DNA of 40,414 nt from Chrysochromulina tobinii (Eukaryota; Haptophyta; Prymnesiales; Chrysochromulinaceae): NCBI GenBank assembly GCA_001275005.1, contig JWZX01002443.1:1-40414 (forward strand), read 5' to 3'. Of the stretch, positions 11,201-19,688 are shown piece by piece. Below the pieces are notes generated by a model, which was given only the letters and a program-made list of their open reading frames with translations, did not search any database and was not told the origin of the DNA. Positions within the stretch are counted from its first letter, which is position 1, and the number at the start of each line of letters is the position of its first letter. Both the position numbers and the translations under genes were made by a program.

Positions 11201-14200
11201 CTTCCTTTCAAGGTGGGTGACGAACCACCGAGAATGGCACACGCAATCGGCACGCATTGCGCAAAGACGTCCAACCGCCGCCCACTGAGTGCGTCGACGA
11301 TGGACGAGTGTTGCGTCCGCAACGAGTGTTCCCAGCGCTGCCGCAAGGTCTCAAACGTAGCGCAGCCCATCTCCCGTGGTGTAGCGTTGAACGGGGTCAA
11401 GGAGAGGCTCACCTCGCGACCGGAGCGGCACAGCTGCAGCTTGTGCACCCAATTGAATGTGCACAGCTCGGCCTCTCCGGGCGGCTGCAAGACGTCGGCA
11501 TCCTTCCACTCCCCACCGTGGTACACCACGAGCGCCGCGCCCGTCTCGTACCGTCGCAAGCCGATCGCGCCACTGTCAGCCAGCTCAGCCGCGCATTCGG
11601 CCTCCAACGCGCACAGCGGGCTGGCCAAGGCAGCTTCGAGATAGGCGGCGCCACTCGACAGAGATGGGGCTACACTTGTGCTCGAGGTGTCGAACACCGC
11701 GAGGATCGAACGCATCTGATCACGGTACGTCCCCTCGATAAGCTGTTTGCCACAAGCCGTGCGCATGCGCTGCGGGAGCTTCATGAACTCGGATCGCGCC
11801 TCTTTGGTACGATGGCGCGCTTGGTAGACCTGCTCAAGTGCGCGATCAAGCAGCTCGCGCAGCCATGCCGAGCTCACCTTGTGCTGCTGCGAGCGCATCT
11901 GCTCGACTATTCGCTCGACACTCGCATCTAGCTCACGATGGTCTATCGTAGATTCCGTGCCGGTGAGCACGCCAGCGGGAGGCCCAGGAAGCAAGGAAGT
12001 CAGCCCACGCATCGTTCGCAGTGCCGCCCCGTCACCTTTCGCGTGTTTGATGACTGCCGCAAGACGGCTGGTCGGCGCAGGAGGTTGCCCTTTTGAAACC
12101 GTGCCCGGCGCCCAGTTACCCAAACCCGCAGTACGGTCGGCCGGCATCGGCCGCCACGGAAGCACGCGCTGGCTGCAGTTGTCAAAGCTGCAGCGTGGAC
12201 CCGCGCCCGTCGCCACCAGCAACTCGGAGGTGGGCGCGTCGAGCAGAGAGCGCTCTGGACGACTCTCCAAGTCCAAGTCGACCCCGTCCAAGTGCGTCAC
12301 TGCGAACTGCGTCTGACCTTCACCGCCTCGAAGTCGGCCGTCCGCATCGAGCAGCATCAAAAGGGGCTGGCCGGAAGCGAGCTGAAGCCCGTGGGCAGGC
12401 CCAGCCACCCCCTCGGCGCGTGTGATGAGGCGTGGCGGTGGGCGAGCGAGGCTCGCACGAATGGACACCGCGCACCGCCGTGCTATCCACCACGCGAGCC
12501 GCTTCTGTGCCACGGAGAGGTTGACGAAGTGCATCGAGGCTAGAGTGCGCTCGAGTAAGGGCATCAGGAAGTGGCACGAGTGCGTGTCCGCTTCGACGAC
12601 CGTTGCCTTGGGGACGCCACGCGACGCCGCACGTTCAGATTCGACACAGCGAGAGACGAGAGCGCTGGCTTGCTTCACAATAGTGCTCGCCAGCCGCAGA
12701 GCGAGCTGCGCGTGCGCTGGCCAGGAGGCCGGTGGCTCGCGTGTGCCCATCTGAGACAGCTCAGGCGGAAGCCCCGATACTGGAGCCAGAAACGCATCCG
12801 CAATGACAAGGGCCTCTCGCAAGCGTTCGTGCACCTCTTCGCGCTCGGCCACGCGTCTCAGTGAAGGGGATAGCTCAGTGTCGGCGGCCAGCGTCTGGCA
12901 GAGGTCACTTACGTGTGTGCACCGAACCAACGCAGCGTGCCACCGCGCCGCTGCTTGCATCGAGAGCCCGAACACAAGCGAGAGGCTTGCTGGGTCGAGA
13001 GCCCTCGCTTCTTCCAGCGTCAGCGGCAGAGGCAGCGTCTCCACGAAGATGCTCGAGATGAGCGCCGCAGCATCGTCGAATGGATTGGCTGCTCGCTCCG
13101 CCGGCGCTTCCAGAAGCCACAGGGATCCGTGTACATCCAAGATCACGTTGGCTGCGTGCAGGTTGGCGTGCTGGTGCGTCTGCAGCGGCCTCCACTTGGA
13201 CAGCCATGGCGGCGCCCACGGGCGCTGCGTGGAATGGTCACCGAGGGCGTGCGCTTTGAAACCGTGCGCACTCGTGGATGAGGGCGTGGACGATGAGTGG
13301 AAGGGAGATGACAGCGCTGGCTGTGATCCACGCTGCGCTGGGCCTCCGCTGCCTCCGCGCTGCGTAGCCACAGCCGCGAGGGATCCGTTGCCTGAAGCCG
13401 CCACAGGGCGCGAGCTGGCGCGACCAATATCCCGCGGCGTCAGCCCACCCGGCACGCCAGCCGCAGATTGACGCCCACCCCTCGGCGTTGCTTGGGCGCT
13501 CTTGTCGCATCCGTGGCCCCGTTCGGCCCCTCGAGGCGTTGCACAGGCAGCCTTGGGGACTTCGAGCTGCGTGGGAAAGGGCTCACCATCCGGACTGCTG
13601 CTGTGGCGCAGCGCGTGGCGGAGCGCTAGGTCAAAGTCCCACAGCAGCGAGCGCAGCAGCGTCATCGCGACCACCGCTTCGCAACCAGTGGCGGCCTGGA
13701 AGCGCTCCACTTTGTCCCGCTGCACGCTATCCAGGTCGCTCATCGGCACGTGGCTCATCGGGGCGTAGATCGATCGCATCTCCTTCTCCCACTTCTGCAA
13801 CACTGATGGCGATGTCGGCGACGGTGGTGGCGGCAACAGCAGCGATGGATGGGCAACCGGCGAAGGGGGCATCTCTGCGCTGCCATTGGGGGCGCCACCA
13901 GCGTCAGGCCTATTGGATTGCAAGCAGCTATGGAGAAATCTCATGAGCTCGACCAGTGGAGAGACGTCGAGGCTTTCCAGCTCCTCCAAGACCCAAGAGC
14001 TTGGCTGGTTCGAGCTACCCCGAGATCCGCTACGAGGAGTGGCGGCGCCACGGGGTGTCTTCGACTCGCCGCCGACGCAAGCGGTGCTGATCGCTGGAGA
14101 CGACGGCATGAAGGGCACTGCCGGCGCTGCGGCTTGCGAACTGCTGGCGCTGGCACTTGTGTTCGCCCTGGAGACATTACACACCGCAGCCAATACGAGA

Positions 14201-15936
14201 CTGTTCACGAAGCGTTGCTGACGCCCCATCCCGCCTGTCGGCTCCTCGGCGGGCAGGATGCCATCCGTGGTCAGCTCTCGCAAGCAGCCGAGCAGAGTAG
14301 CGGATGGCGTGTAGCTAGCAGCACGAGCAAGGTCTTCGTGCACTGGAGCGCGCGGCACAAACGCGTCGGCACACAGCGAGGCCACCGAAGCGAGCGATCG
14401 GCGCACCCAGCCGTGCCGAGCATCGTCCGCGGGTCGCTCGTCACGCGTTGCTGTGCGCATTGCGAGGGTGCACAGCGGTCCGCCCGGCCCCCATAGGTTG
14501 CGCACTACGGAGGTGGCGTCGTCGGCAGGCGCAGAGGCGCCACTGCTGAGAAGCTTGCTTAGATGATCGTGGAATGTGTAGAAGAGGTGGTTACAGAAGA
14601 GGGGCCCACTGCCGCCATCGGCATTGAAGTTGGGAAGCACCCAGCACGCGCCCGCCAGCTCGAACACGATAGCTCCCAGCGCCCCTCCCACGGGATCTCC
14701 TCCCAAGGCGGCCCCTCCCACTGAGTCCGTCTCGTCTTTGCCAGCTGCGAGCGCACCCGCAGCACTCAGCGCGACACCACGCGCGTCGACGTAGAGCGGC
14801 CCGCGCAGCAACTGCAGCGTGTGCTCCGACCCCAACATCTGAGAATGTGACTGAGTGCGCTCGGCCTCCCGGGCGGCCTCAGCTGCAGCCTCGATCTTAG
14901 TGATCGTCGGATCTTGCCGCCGGCCGTGCGCGTCGTAACCCTCTGTGCGAAGCAGGAGCGTCCCGCTCGAGAGGACACCACGCTCGCTCAGCGGTGCGAT
15001 CACGACGCGGGAGCAGCCTGCAAATAGCGACTCGATGAGCCGCTCGTGTGCACGCCGCAGCTCAAGCCCGGCATGCAACACGAGCGTCACCTGCGGCGGG
15101 GCAGCGGCGGTAGACGCAAGGGCAGCAGCGTCGACTGCAACGTTGCCAGCCGCTGCAGGAGCCACGCCCTCTCTCGTGCTCGCGTCGGCACCTGCGCCGA
15201 GCGCGACAGCAGCTGCTGACCTATCGGCGGGCGGCTCGGGATTGGATGCGATGGCAGTCGCGGGAAGCGGCAGCGTGGGTGGCGGTGGATCGACGGCGAT
15301 GCATAGCGGCGCGCTCATCAGCCCTGAAGCATGCGCATCGAATGTGGGCACATGCAGCGGCTCCACTGGCGCCAGGTCCGAATGCGGTGGGGTCGGACAC
15401 TGAACACGCAAAGCAAGGGGCGCCATTGCCGTTCGCTCTTCTGTCGCAACGACCGAGGCTGCGGACGCATCCTTCTCTGCAAGGGGGAGAACGAGAGCGC
15501 CATCGCCATCGCTGTTACCGCCAACTAACTCGCGAGCTGCTGCCGGATCAGCGACGGAGAGCGAGATGGCCAGCAGAAAATCGGAATCGCTCTCCGAATC
15601 TGCTGGCAGCACAGGAGCATCAGCAGCTCGTTTGGTGCTCAGGGGCTCCTCCTCTGAATCAGACAAAGTGGCCGGGCTTTCTGTGCTGCGATGGGGTGCT
15701 GGCCTGGCCTCTTTGATGGGCGACGGTGACGGCGCCCTCTGGCGCCGAGTGGGTGGCGCTGTTGCTGCTGCTGCCGTGGCTGTGGCTGTGGCTGTGGGCA
15801 TCCGCCGTTGCCCCGCCGCCGCTGGGCAGGCAGTGCGCCTCGAGTTTGGCCGGCTACCACCAGCTGGATCTGCATTGGACGATGGTGGTATTCGCAGCGG
15901 CGGCGTGGACGATGGTGATCGCCGGGACCTCGACAT
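8290..15936 (-). CDS. NLR-like NACHT-LRR protein with UIM-like, UBA-like and RING modules
   Basis: A single uninterrupted reading frame of 2,548 residues. In order: a disordered Ser/Pro/Ala-rich start; a UIM-like motif near 112-127 (acidic run, then LLAISLSVAD); a kinase-like region whose possible Lys lies in ITKIE (347) and whose catalytic-loop equivalent is HANLHAAN (923-930); a UBA-like domain (734-778, core FQAATGCEAVVAMTLL); a NACHT NTPase with Walker A GPPAAGKT (1777-1784), Walker B VILDGIDEGG (about 1860) and TSRPAG; a helical segment with SFQEFFAARA; leucine-rich repeats (about 2318-2433); and a C3HC4 RING finger from Cys2471 to about 2511. NACHT-LRR proteins are STAND switches that oligomerise on ligand sensing; RING fingers recruit E2 enzymes. 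I infer an intracellular receptor that can bind and attach ubiquitin. The kinase-like region has Asn for the catalytic Asp and no DFG, so it is probably inactive. NACHT, LRR and RING are secure; the UIM, UBA and kinase-like calls are by eye. Confidence 0.88.
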   Translation of the reverse strand: MSRSRRSPSSTPPLRIPPSSNADPAGGSRPNSRRTACPAAAGQRRMPTATATATAAAATAPPTRRQRAPSPSPIKEARPAPHRSTESPATLSDSEEEPLSTKRAADAPVLPADSESDSDFLLAISLSVADPAAARELVGGNSDGDGALVLPLAEKDASAASVVATEERTAMAPLALRVQCPTPPHSDLAPVEPLHVPTFDAHASGLMSAPLCIAVDPPPPTLPLPATAIASNPEPPADRSAAAVALGAGADASTREGVAPAAAGNVAVDAAALASTAAAPPQVTLVLHAGLELRRAHERLIESLFAGCSRVVIAPLSERGVLSSGTLLLRTEGYDAHGRRQDPTITKIEAAAEAAREAERTQSHSQMLGSEHTLQLLRGPLYVDARGVALSAAGALAAGKDETDSVGGAALGGDPVGGALGAIVFELAGACWVLPNFNADGGSGPLFCNHLFYTFHDHLSKLLSSGASAPADDATSVVRNLWGPGGPLCTLAMRTATRDERPADDARHGWVRRSLASVASLCADAFVPRAPVHEDLARAASYTPSATLLGCLRELTTDGILPAEEPTGGMGRQQRFVNSLVLAAVCNVSRANTSASASSSQAAAPAVPFMPSSPAISTACVGGESKTPRGAATPRSGSRGSSNQPSSWVLEELESLDVSPLVELMRFLHSCLQSNRPDAGGAPNGSAEMPPSPVAHPSLLLPPPPSPTSPSVLQKWEKEMRSIYAPMSHVPMSDLDSVQRDKVERFQAATGCEAVVAMTLLRSLLWDFDLALRHALRHSSSPDGEPFPTQLEVPKAACATPRGAERGHGCDKSAQATPRGGRQSAAGVPGGLTPRDIGRASSRPVAASGNGSLAAVATQRGGSGGPAQRGSQPALSSPFHSSSTPSSTSAHGFKAHALGDHSTQRPWAPPWLSKWRPLQTHQHANLHAANVILDVHGSLWLLEAPAERAANPFDDAAALISSIFVETLPLPLTLEEARALDPASLSLVFGLSMQAAARWHAALVRCTHVSDLCQTLAADTELSPSLRRVAEREEVHERLREALVIADAFLAPVSGLPPELSQMGTREPPASWPAHAQLALRLASTIVKQASALVSRCVESERAASRGVPKATVVEADTHSCHFLMPLLERTLASMHFVNLSVAQKRLAWWIARRCAVSIRASLARPPPRLITRAEGVAGPAHGLQLASGQPLLMLLDADGRLRGGEGQTQFAVTHLDGVDLDLESRPERSLLDAPTSELLVATGAGPRCSFDNCSQRVLPWRPMPADRTAGLGNWAPGTVSKGQPPAPTSRLAAVIKHAKGDGAALRTMRGLTSLLPGPPAGVLTGTESTIDHRELDASVERIVEQMRSQQHKVSSAWLRELLDRALEQVYQARHRTKEARSEFMKLPQRMRTACGKQLIEGTYRDQMRSILAVFDTSSTSVAPSLSSGAAYLEAALASPLCALEAECAAELADSGAIGLRRYETGAALVVYHGGEWKDADVLQPPGEAELCTFNWVHKLQLCRSGREVSLSLTPFNATPREMGCATFETLRQRWEHSLRTQHSSIVDALSGRRLDVFAQCVPIACAILGGSSPTLKGSVPAAPPAASAPTGSGPAIRERVMVAFANCPHVATTSTQPFPAPHACTETCRRRLEEIGVHPIEKRTRWRWVRHTWPSNLEPGVWELLGESAAAAEDDSGNCSRAAGATSTKAGTTNKNDGQERGEPNRNDAGELGPGLGPGLAAAVEEDGVDDVVSLAASSDVAALGAWLHRAYTRRLAQPGARDDAGRERSSVLLTGPPAAGKTCLTSQLVMHMLQRPDSLIPVPIKVQQLQRRLLMEEHRSVFGRMWNWVDAYLLITHGAGSERYLFLRQALMARRALVILDGIDEGGRARREIERHVTEVLAPQGHVMLVTSRPAGFNWSIFERGFHAMVLRPLSDHQQRQVIEQRIGDRARAEELWQYVCERVLVDDETGERTTGNPLMLSMIISAYEARHAPHAAQAPPSLENGSSAVRTAMPPLAAMPATIAELYQTASSAMLSRVDLRERGAAASAAAIAQLTALLEATAFQAHAAERRIITEEHLLSAAVGLASPERLAAITRPSYDGGAQVGHYVQVLRGAHGGAYGLILNEDATELPFNVLIDLPGGGTRSAWIARDDVQSTGLWGKEAFERQYGASARSAALHCAVAELPEAMQDALRAVRERCMQDRLPLVSLLQADPFEMQFSHLSFQEFFAARATCARTYRLPPSAAEPWRWPVWWANTLRLGAEMGADFASGMLEGSRVVNGRLNLHGAIGGHRPTAMRAVVELCCVAPSVALGQNSLTREEVRAMAMALQRNMLLRQLDLSKNALKDEGGAVVLQALSTGGAPALESLRLVACGLGSQSARGLATCVRACTKLAGLELQMNGLTSYGRDYDGVLALAAALGESTSVTFVDLRFNALDQRCFEALGRAGQLSTAGGQEQVVGLDENFRPIVTTIDELTDAVSTLPQCPVCLLKISGLILHPCRHSICKKCLDGWMARSTSSMPPCPMCRAPISGWHECEAGERGAGDALLDESAGRGAGLRVVV

Positions 15937-16142
15937 CGGTTTCCGTCGTGGGCCAGGCTCGGGCGTCCAGCTCCTTGATGCCCTCTACTAGTAGTCGCGC
16001 AGGCTCCTCTCTTTTCCGCGAGAGTGTGAATCAAGGAGTGAACATGTGAATGGAAACTCGCCCGCAGCTGTCGTTAGGATAACACGTTCATGAATCCTTG
16101 GCATCCTCTGACGAACCGCCCACCACGGCGCTCACGGCAAAA
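15937..16142. promoter_or_regulatory. Shared upstream region between NLR-like and TTLL9-like genes
   Basis: About 206 nt separate the two divergent start codons, so both 5' UTRs and promoters must lie here or reach into the genes. I see no clear TATA box or known motif. A bidirectional promoter is inference from spacing only. Confidence 0.4.
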
Positions 16143-17449
16143 ATGGCGTCACGGACACGGCCCATACGCTTCCGAACAACGTTCCGCAACACCATCTACG
16201 ACCTCTTCAAGTCGAAAGGATGGACCGAGACCGAGAGCGACACTGACTGGGATGTGGCATGGGTCGACAAGGACTGGATCCGAGAAAACTTTTTGCAGCA
16301 GACGCTTGCCGACCACCAGCGCATCAATCACTTCCCAAACCATTATGAACTCACACGCAAGGACAACCTCATCAAGAATCTCAAACGCACGCAGCGCGCA
16401 CTCCAGCGCGAGGGTCTGGTCGACGAGGCGGCCCGGTATGATTTCTTCCCCGGCACGTGGTTACTGCCGGCCGACTATGGCCTCTTTGTCGAAGAGTTCA
16501 AGAACTACCCTTCCGGCACGATCTGGATCATGAAGCCCACCGGCAGTGCGCAGGGCAAGGGCATCTTCCTCTTCACCCGGCTGCAGCAGATCAATGACTG
16601 GAAGAAGGACAGCGGCTGGAAGACCGACGCCGCTCAGGCCGCATCGTACGTTGTGCAGCGATACATTGAGAATCCGCAGCTCATCGGCGGCAAAAAGTTC
16701 GATCTGCGGCTCTACGTGCTCGTCACGTCTTACAACCCGCTCACGGTCTACATCTACCGCTCAGGCTTCGCGCGCTTCTCATCGTACCGTTACAATACGA
16801 CTAAAGCCAACCTGAGCGACACGTATGTTCACCTGACAAACGTGGCGGTACAGAAAACGGGCCCTGGCTTCGATGCGGGTGCGGGGTCCAAGTGGCCACT
16901 GCGCAACTATCGCCTGTTCCTCGTAGGCAAGTACGGGCATCAGGCGACAGACCGCATGTTCCTCGACGTTGAAGAACTCTGTGTGAACACGCTACTCTCT
17001 GTGCAGAAGGTGATGATCTCGGACGTCATCTGGCTGATTGCCTCCCTCATCTGTCTGATTGCCTCCCTCATCAGGTGATGATCTCGGACAAGCACTGCTT
17101 CGAGATGTACGGCTACGACATCCTGATCGACGAGACGCTCAAGCCGTGGCTGATTGAGGTGAACGCGTCGCCTTCCATCACCGCGGACACCATCCAGGAC
17201 TACGACCTCAAGTTTGGGCTGCTCGAGGACGTGTACAGCGTCGTCGATGTGGAGCAAAAGCTCGGCCACGGTGTGGATGGGCGGCCGCTCGAGCCAACCG
17301 TCGGTGGCTTCGACCTGATCTACCACGGCGAGAAGGTTCGGCCCGATCGCCAGGCGACGTACACGTCTAAGCTAGGTTGCTTTGACCCGGCCGATCGGCA
17401 ACGAGGCTTGAGAAAGCTGTGGGCCAGTGTTGGTGCGACCGGCAAGTGA
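16143..17449 (+). CDS. Tubulin tyrosine ligase-like protein, TTLL9 type
   Basis: Two exons (16143-17009 and 17075-17449) encode 413 residues, close to the usual TTLL9 length of about 440. TTLL enzymes are ATP-grasp ligases that add glutamate or other residues to tubulin tails; TTLL9 acts on axonemal microtubules. Diagnostic stretches are the start IRFRTTFRNTIYD, WIRENF, NHYELTRKDNL, IWIMKPTGSAQGKGIF (nucleotide-binding), KKFDLRLYVLV, YVHLTNVAVQK, and in exon 2 CFEMYGYDILID and WLIEVNASPS (metal and nucleotide contacts). The ATG at 16143 is chosen because it directly precedes the conserved start. The joined frame VQK-VMISDKHCF matches the family. It supports a flagellated organism. Confidence 0.92.
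17010..17074 (+). repeat. 65-nt intron carrying a copy of the next exon's first 15 nt
   Basis: The intron starts GTGATGATCTCGGAC, identical to the first 15 nt of the following exon (17075-17089); with the preceding AG the repeat is 17 nt (17008-17024 and 17073-17089). Inside are two near-identical 21-nt units, ATCTGGCTGATTGCCTCCCTC and its one-base variant (about 17028-17069), before the CATCAG acceptor. The unspliced frame stops at 17078. Confidence 0.85.
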
Positions 17450-18407
17450 TCGCACGAATGAGTCCGGAGTCCGGAGGCCCGCGGGGCGCGGGCCACGCAA
17501 CAAGCCGTGTGCGTGCTTAGCGTGTGTGGCATAGGCCACAGCACACGGCAGGAGTCGCGCCGAGTCACGGTGCAGGAGCGTGTGTTCTCGGGGCCCGGCA
17601 TCGCAATAATGTTGATCTCGCGACGTGGAGCGGCGCGGGCGCGCGGAGTGCCGAGTGCCGGATTCAGGCCGGAGAGCGACGAACGCGACGGACCGACGAC
17701 GCGGACCGGATGGACGGCGGGAAGTACACGCAAGTGTACGGCGCGGACGCCGGGGGCTGCTTGAGGCGGGACAGGCGAAGCAACCGAACCCCAACAGGGG
17801 CCGTCACCTTCGCCACTCCGCCACTCCGCGGCGACTACCAGCATCTGTACCGCTGCCTGCTCTGGCTACACGGCACTAACACGGTACACATGCGATGAAC
17901 GCATGTAGCTACAACCTACATAGATCGCACGTCCTACAAGCTTGTCAGCTAACGTCGATAACCTGTTAATCTCAGGTTATAATATATATATATTATATAA
18001 AGAGAAAAGACGTGCTAATACCTCCGCGCCCGCGGCCCGGACGGGACGCACCGCATAGACCCGAACTTGTAGTTTTGAACTTATCGCTTTCGCCTTTCGA
18101 TAGGCGCAGCGGCCGCGGGGAACCAGGGTCCTGGGTCCATAGATAGGTCCCCAACCGGGAGGCGATGAAAAGCGGACTCACACTCACACCTCTTTAACAC
18201 CTCGTCGTATCTTCGGTATGATTCGTTTGTCGAATTCGTTTGTACAGCCTCGCCACGTGCCTTCCGCCTTCTTGCTTCTCGCTTCTGTTCCCCTTCTATA
18301 GTTCTCCTCTCGCGCTCAGACTCGAGTCACCACCTCTCGCTATCTCTCGAACTTTCCAAGTCTCCATCATCTCTGCTCTCGCCCTCGCGCGTCGCTCCTT
18401 ATTTGCT
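17450..18407. other. Intergenic region between two convergent genes
   Basis: The TTLL9-like and K+ channel genes both end here, so this is 3' UTR and spacer. I see no supported gene. It contains an 8-bp inverted repeat (ATAACCTG 17958-17965, CAGGTTAT 17973-17980, 7-nt loop) running into an AT-rich stretch of TA repeats to about 18000, the only strongly AT-rich spot nearby; it could serve polyadenylation for one gene. A pyrimidine-rich stretch lies at about 18260-18400. Confidence 0.5.
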
Positions 18408-19688
18408 CTACATGTACGGCGGACTCCCGGATCGAGCTCTTTCCGGTTTGAAGCCCGCCTCGATCATTTTGAGCATTGGACGCTGATCGATCTGCATCAA
18501 TTGGAGCTGTTTTTGGCGATCCTCTAGGCCTGCGCGGATGTCATTCTCGTCGAGCTTGCCTGATGCGTCTGAGTCCAGGGCCTCAAACAGCTTGACGAAC
18601 ATGTCAACGTCCTCCTGCTTGACAGCGTCGAGCATCGTGAGCATACCTATCACGAACTCGAACTGGTTCACGCCGTCTCCGTCCTTGTCGAGGCTCATCA
18701 TCAGGTCCACGTCGAGCGAGCCCTTAACCATGTCCATCTTGCGGAGCGCCTCCTGTCGGGCCTTGCTGAGCTCGCTCACGTCGCGTACGCTGGCGGCCAG
18801 AATCGACACCGAGATGGCGATGTGGAAGAAGGCCCACATGCGGCCCCCGTCACTTGCGATCTTCACATCGCCTAAGCCCACAGTCGTCATAGTCACGCAA
18901 CAGTGGTAAATGGCGCTCCCAAAGTCCCAGCCTTCAATGGCGCAAAAGACCTGGGCGAACAAGCACTGGATGGCCACGATACAGATGAACGGCGCAATAA
19001 GGTTCTTAGAATAGTAGTAGAGTGGCTTCCGTGGCACTTTGAAGTCCTCGGTGCCGTCGCCGTCGATGTCGACACCCGATTGCGGGAACCAGCGCTCAAG
19101 AGCCGCACGAGACGAAATGTACATCGGCTTGATGCCCTTGGCAACCAGTGCAGAGAGCTTGGCAAACACGACGATGATACCGAAGAAGATGTACACGAGA
19201 GTGAACATGCGGCTCCCCGGGACGCTTGGGTCCGGATATAGGTCGCCGTAGCCCACTGTGGCTGCGGTCACCATCAAAAAGTAGAGGCTCTGCCAAATAT
19301 TCCAGCCCTGCAGACTCATGTAGAAGGCAGATCCCGTGCCAAAGTAGATGCAGCACCACAGTAAGCAAGCGGCGATTTCTTTCCCCAAGGCATGCATCGT
19401 TTGTCGTGGCGGCCCTAGGGTATTAAGCTCTAGGCTTGGCTGTGGTGGCACAGGCGCCACGAGCGCTGCTGGCGGCATCACAGGACGCGGCGCCCGTGCT
19501 CGTGCGGCCGAGGTCATAGCCACTGGCGATGAAGCTTGGACTTCATGCTCATCTTGTGGCGGTTCCGGAGGCCATTCGTGCTGTTTGTCCAGCCATAGCA
19601 CTTGCACTCTTTGTGCCGCAGGTGCCTTCTCAGGGGCGCTGCGCGTAGAGCGAGGCGCCGCCATCGCCAGAGACGGTGCGTCGACCAT
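18408..19688 (-). CDS. Two-pore-domain potassium channel with C-terminal EF-hands
   Basis: 426 residues in one exon. Two pore loops carry selectivity filters TVGYGD (about 146-151) and TVGLGD (about 269-274), each between two hydrophobic helices (M1 near CLLWCCIYFGTG, M2 near VYIFFGIIVVF, M3 near APFICIVAIQCLF, M4 near FFHIAISVSIL). This is the TPK/KCO layout. The C-terminus has two EF-hand loops, DKDGDGVNQFEF (about 333-344) and DSDASGKLDENDI (about 372-384), so gating by cytosolic Ca2+ is likely. The linker between pores also holds DIDGDGTED (about 206), an extra Ca2+-loop-like stretch. The N-terminal 110 residues are Pro/Ala-rich with no clear signal peptide. The target membrane (vacuolar, plastid or plasma) is not evident. 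Confidence 0.9.
   Translation of the reverse strand: MVDAPSLAMAAPRSTRSAPEKAPAAQRVQVLWLDKQHEWPPEPPQDEHEVQASSPVAMTSAARARAPRPVMPPAALVAPVPPQPSLELNTLGPPRQTMHALGKEIAACLLWCCIYFGTGSAFYMSLQGWNIWQSLYFLMVTAATVGYGDLYPDPSVPGSRMFTLVYIFFGIIVVFAKLSALVAKGIKPMYISSRAALERWFPQSGVDIDGDGTEDFKVPRKPLYYYSKNLIAPFICIVAIQCLFAQVFCAIEGWDFGSAIYHCCVTMTTVGLGDVKIASDGGRMWAFFHIAISVSILAASVRDVSELSKARQEALRKMDMVKGSLDVDLMMSLDKDGDGVNQFEFVIGMLTMLDAVKQEDVDMFVKLFEALDSDASGKLDENDIRAGLEDRQKQLQLMQIDQRPMLKMIEAGFKPERARSGSPPYM

Noticed and set aside
17524-17898. Small plus-strand frame after the TTLL9-like gene
   Set aside because: Arg/Thr/Gly-rich composition, no start context or motif, and located where the 3' UTR of TTLL9 is expected.
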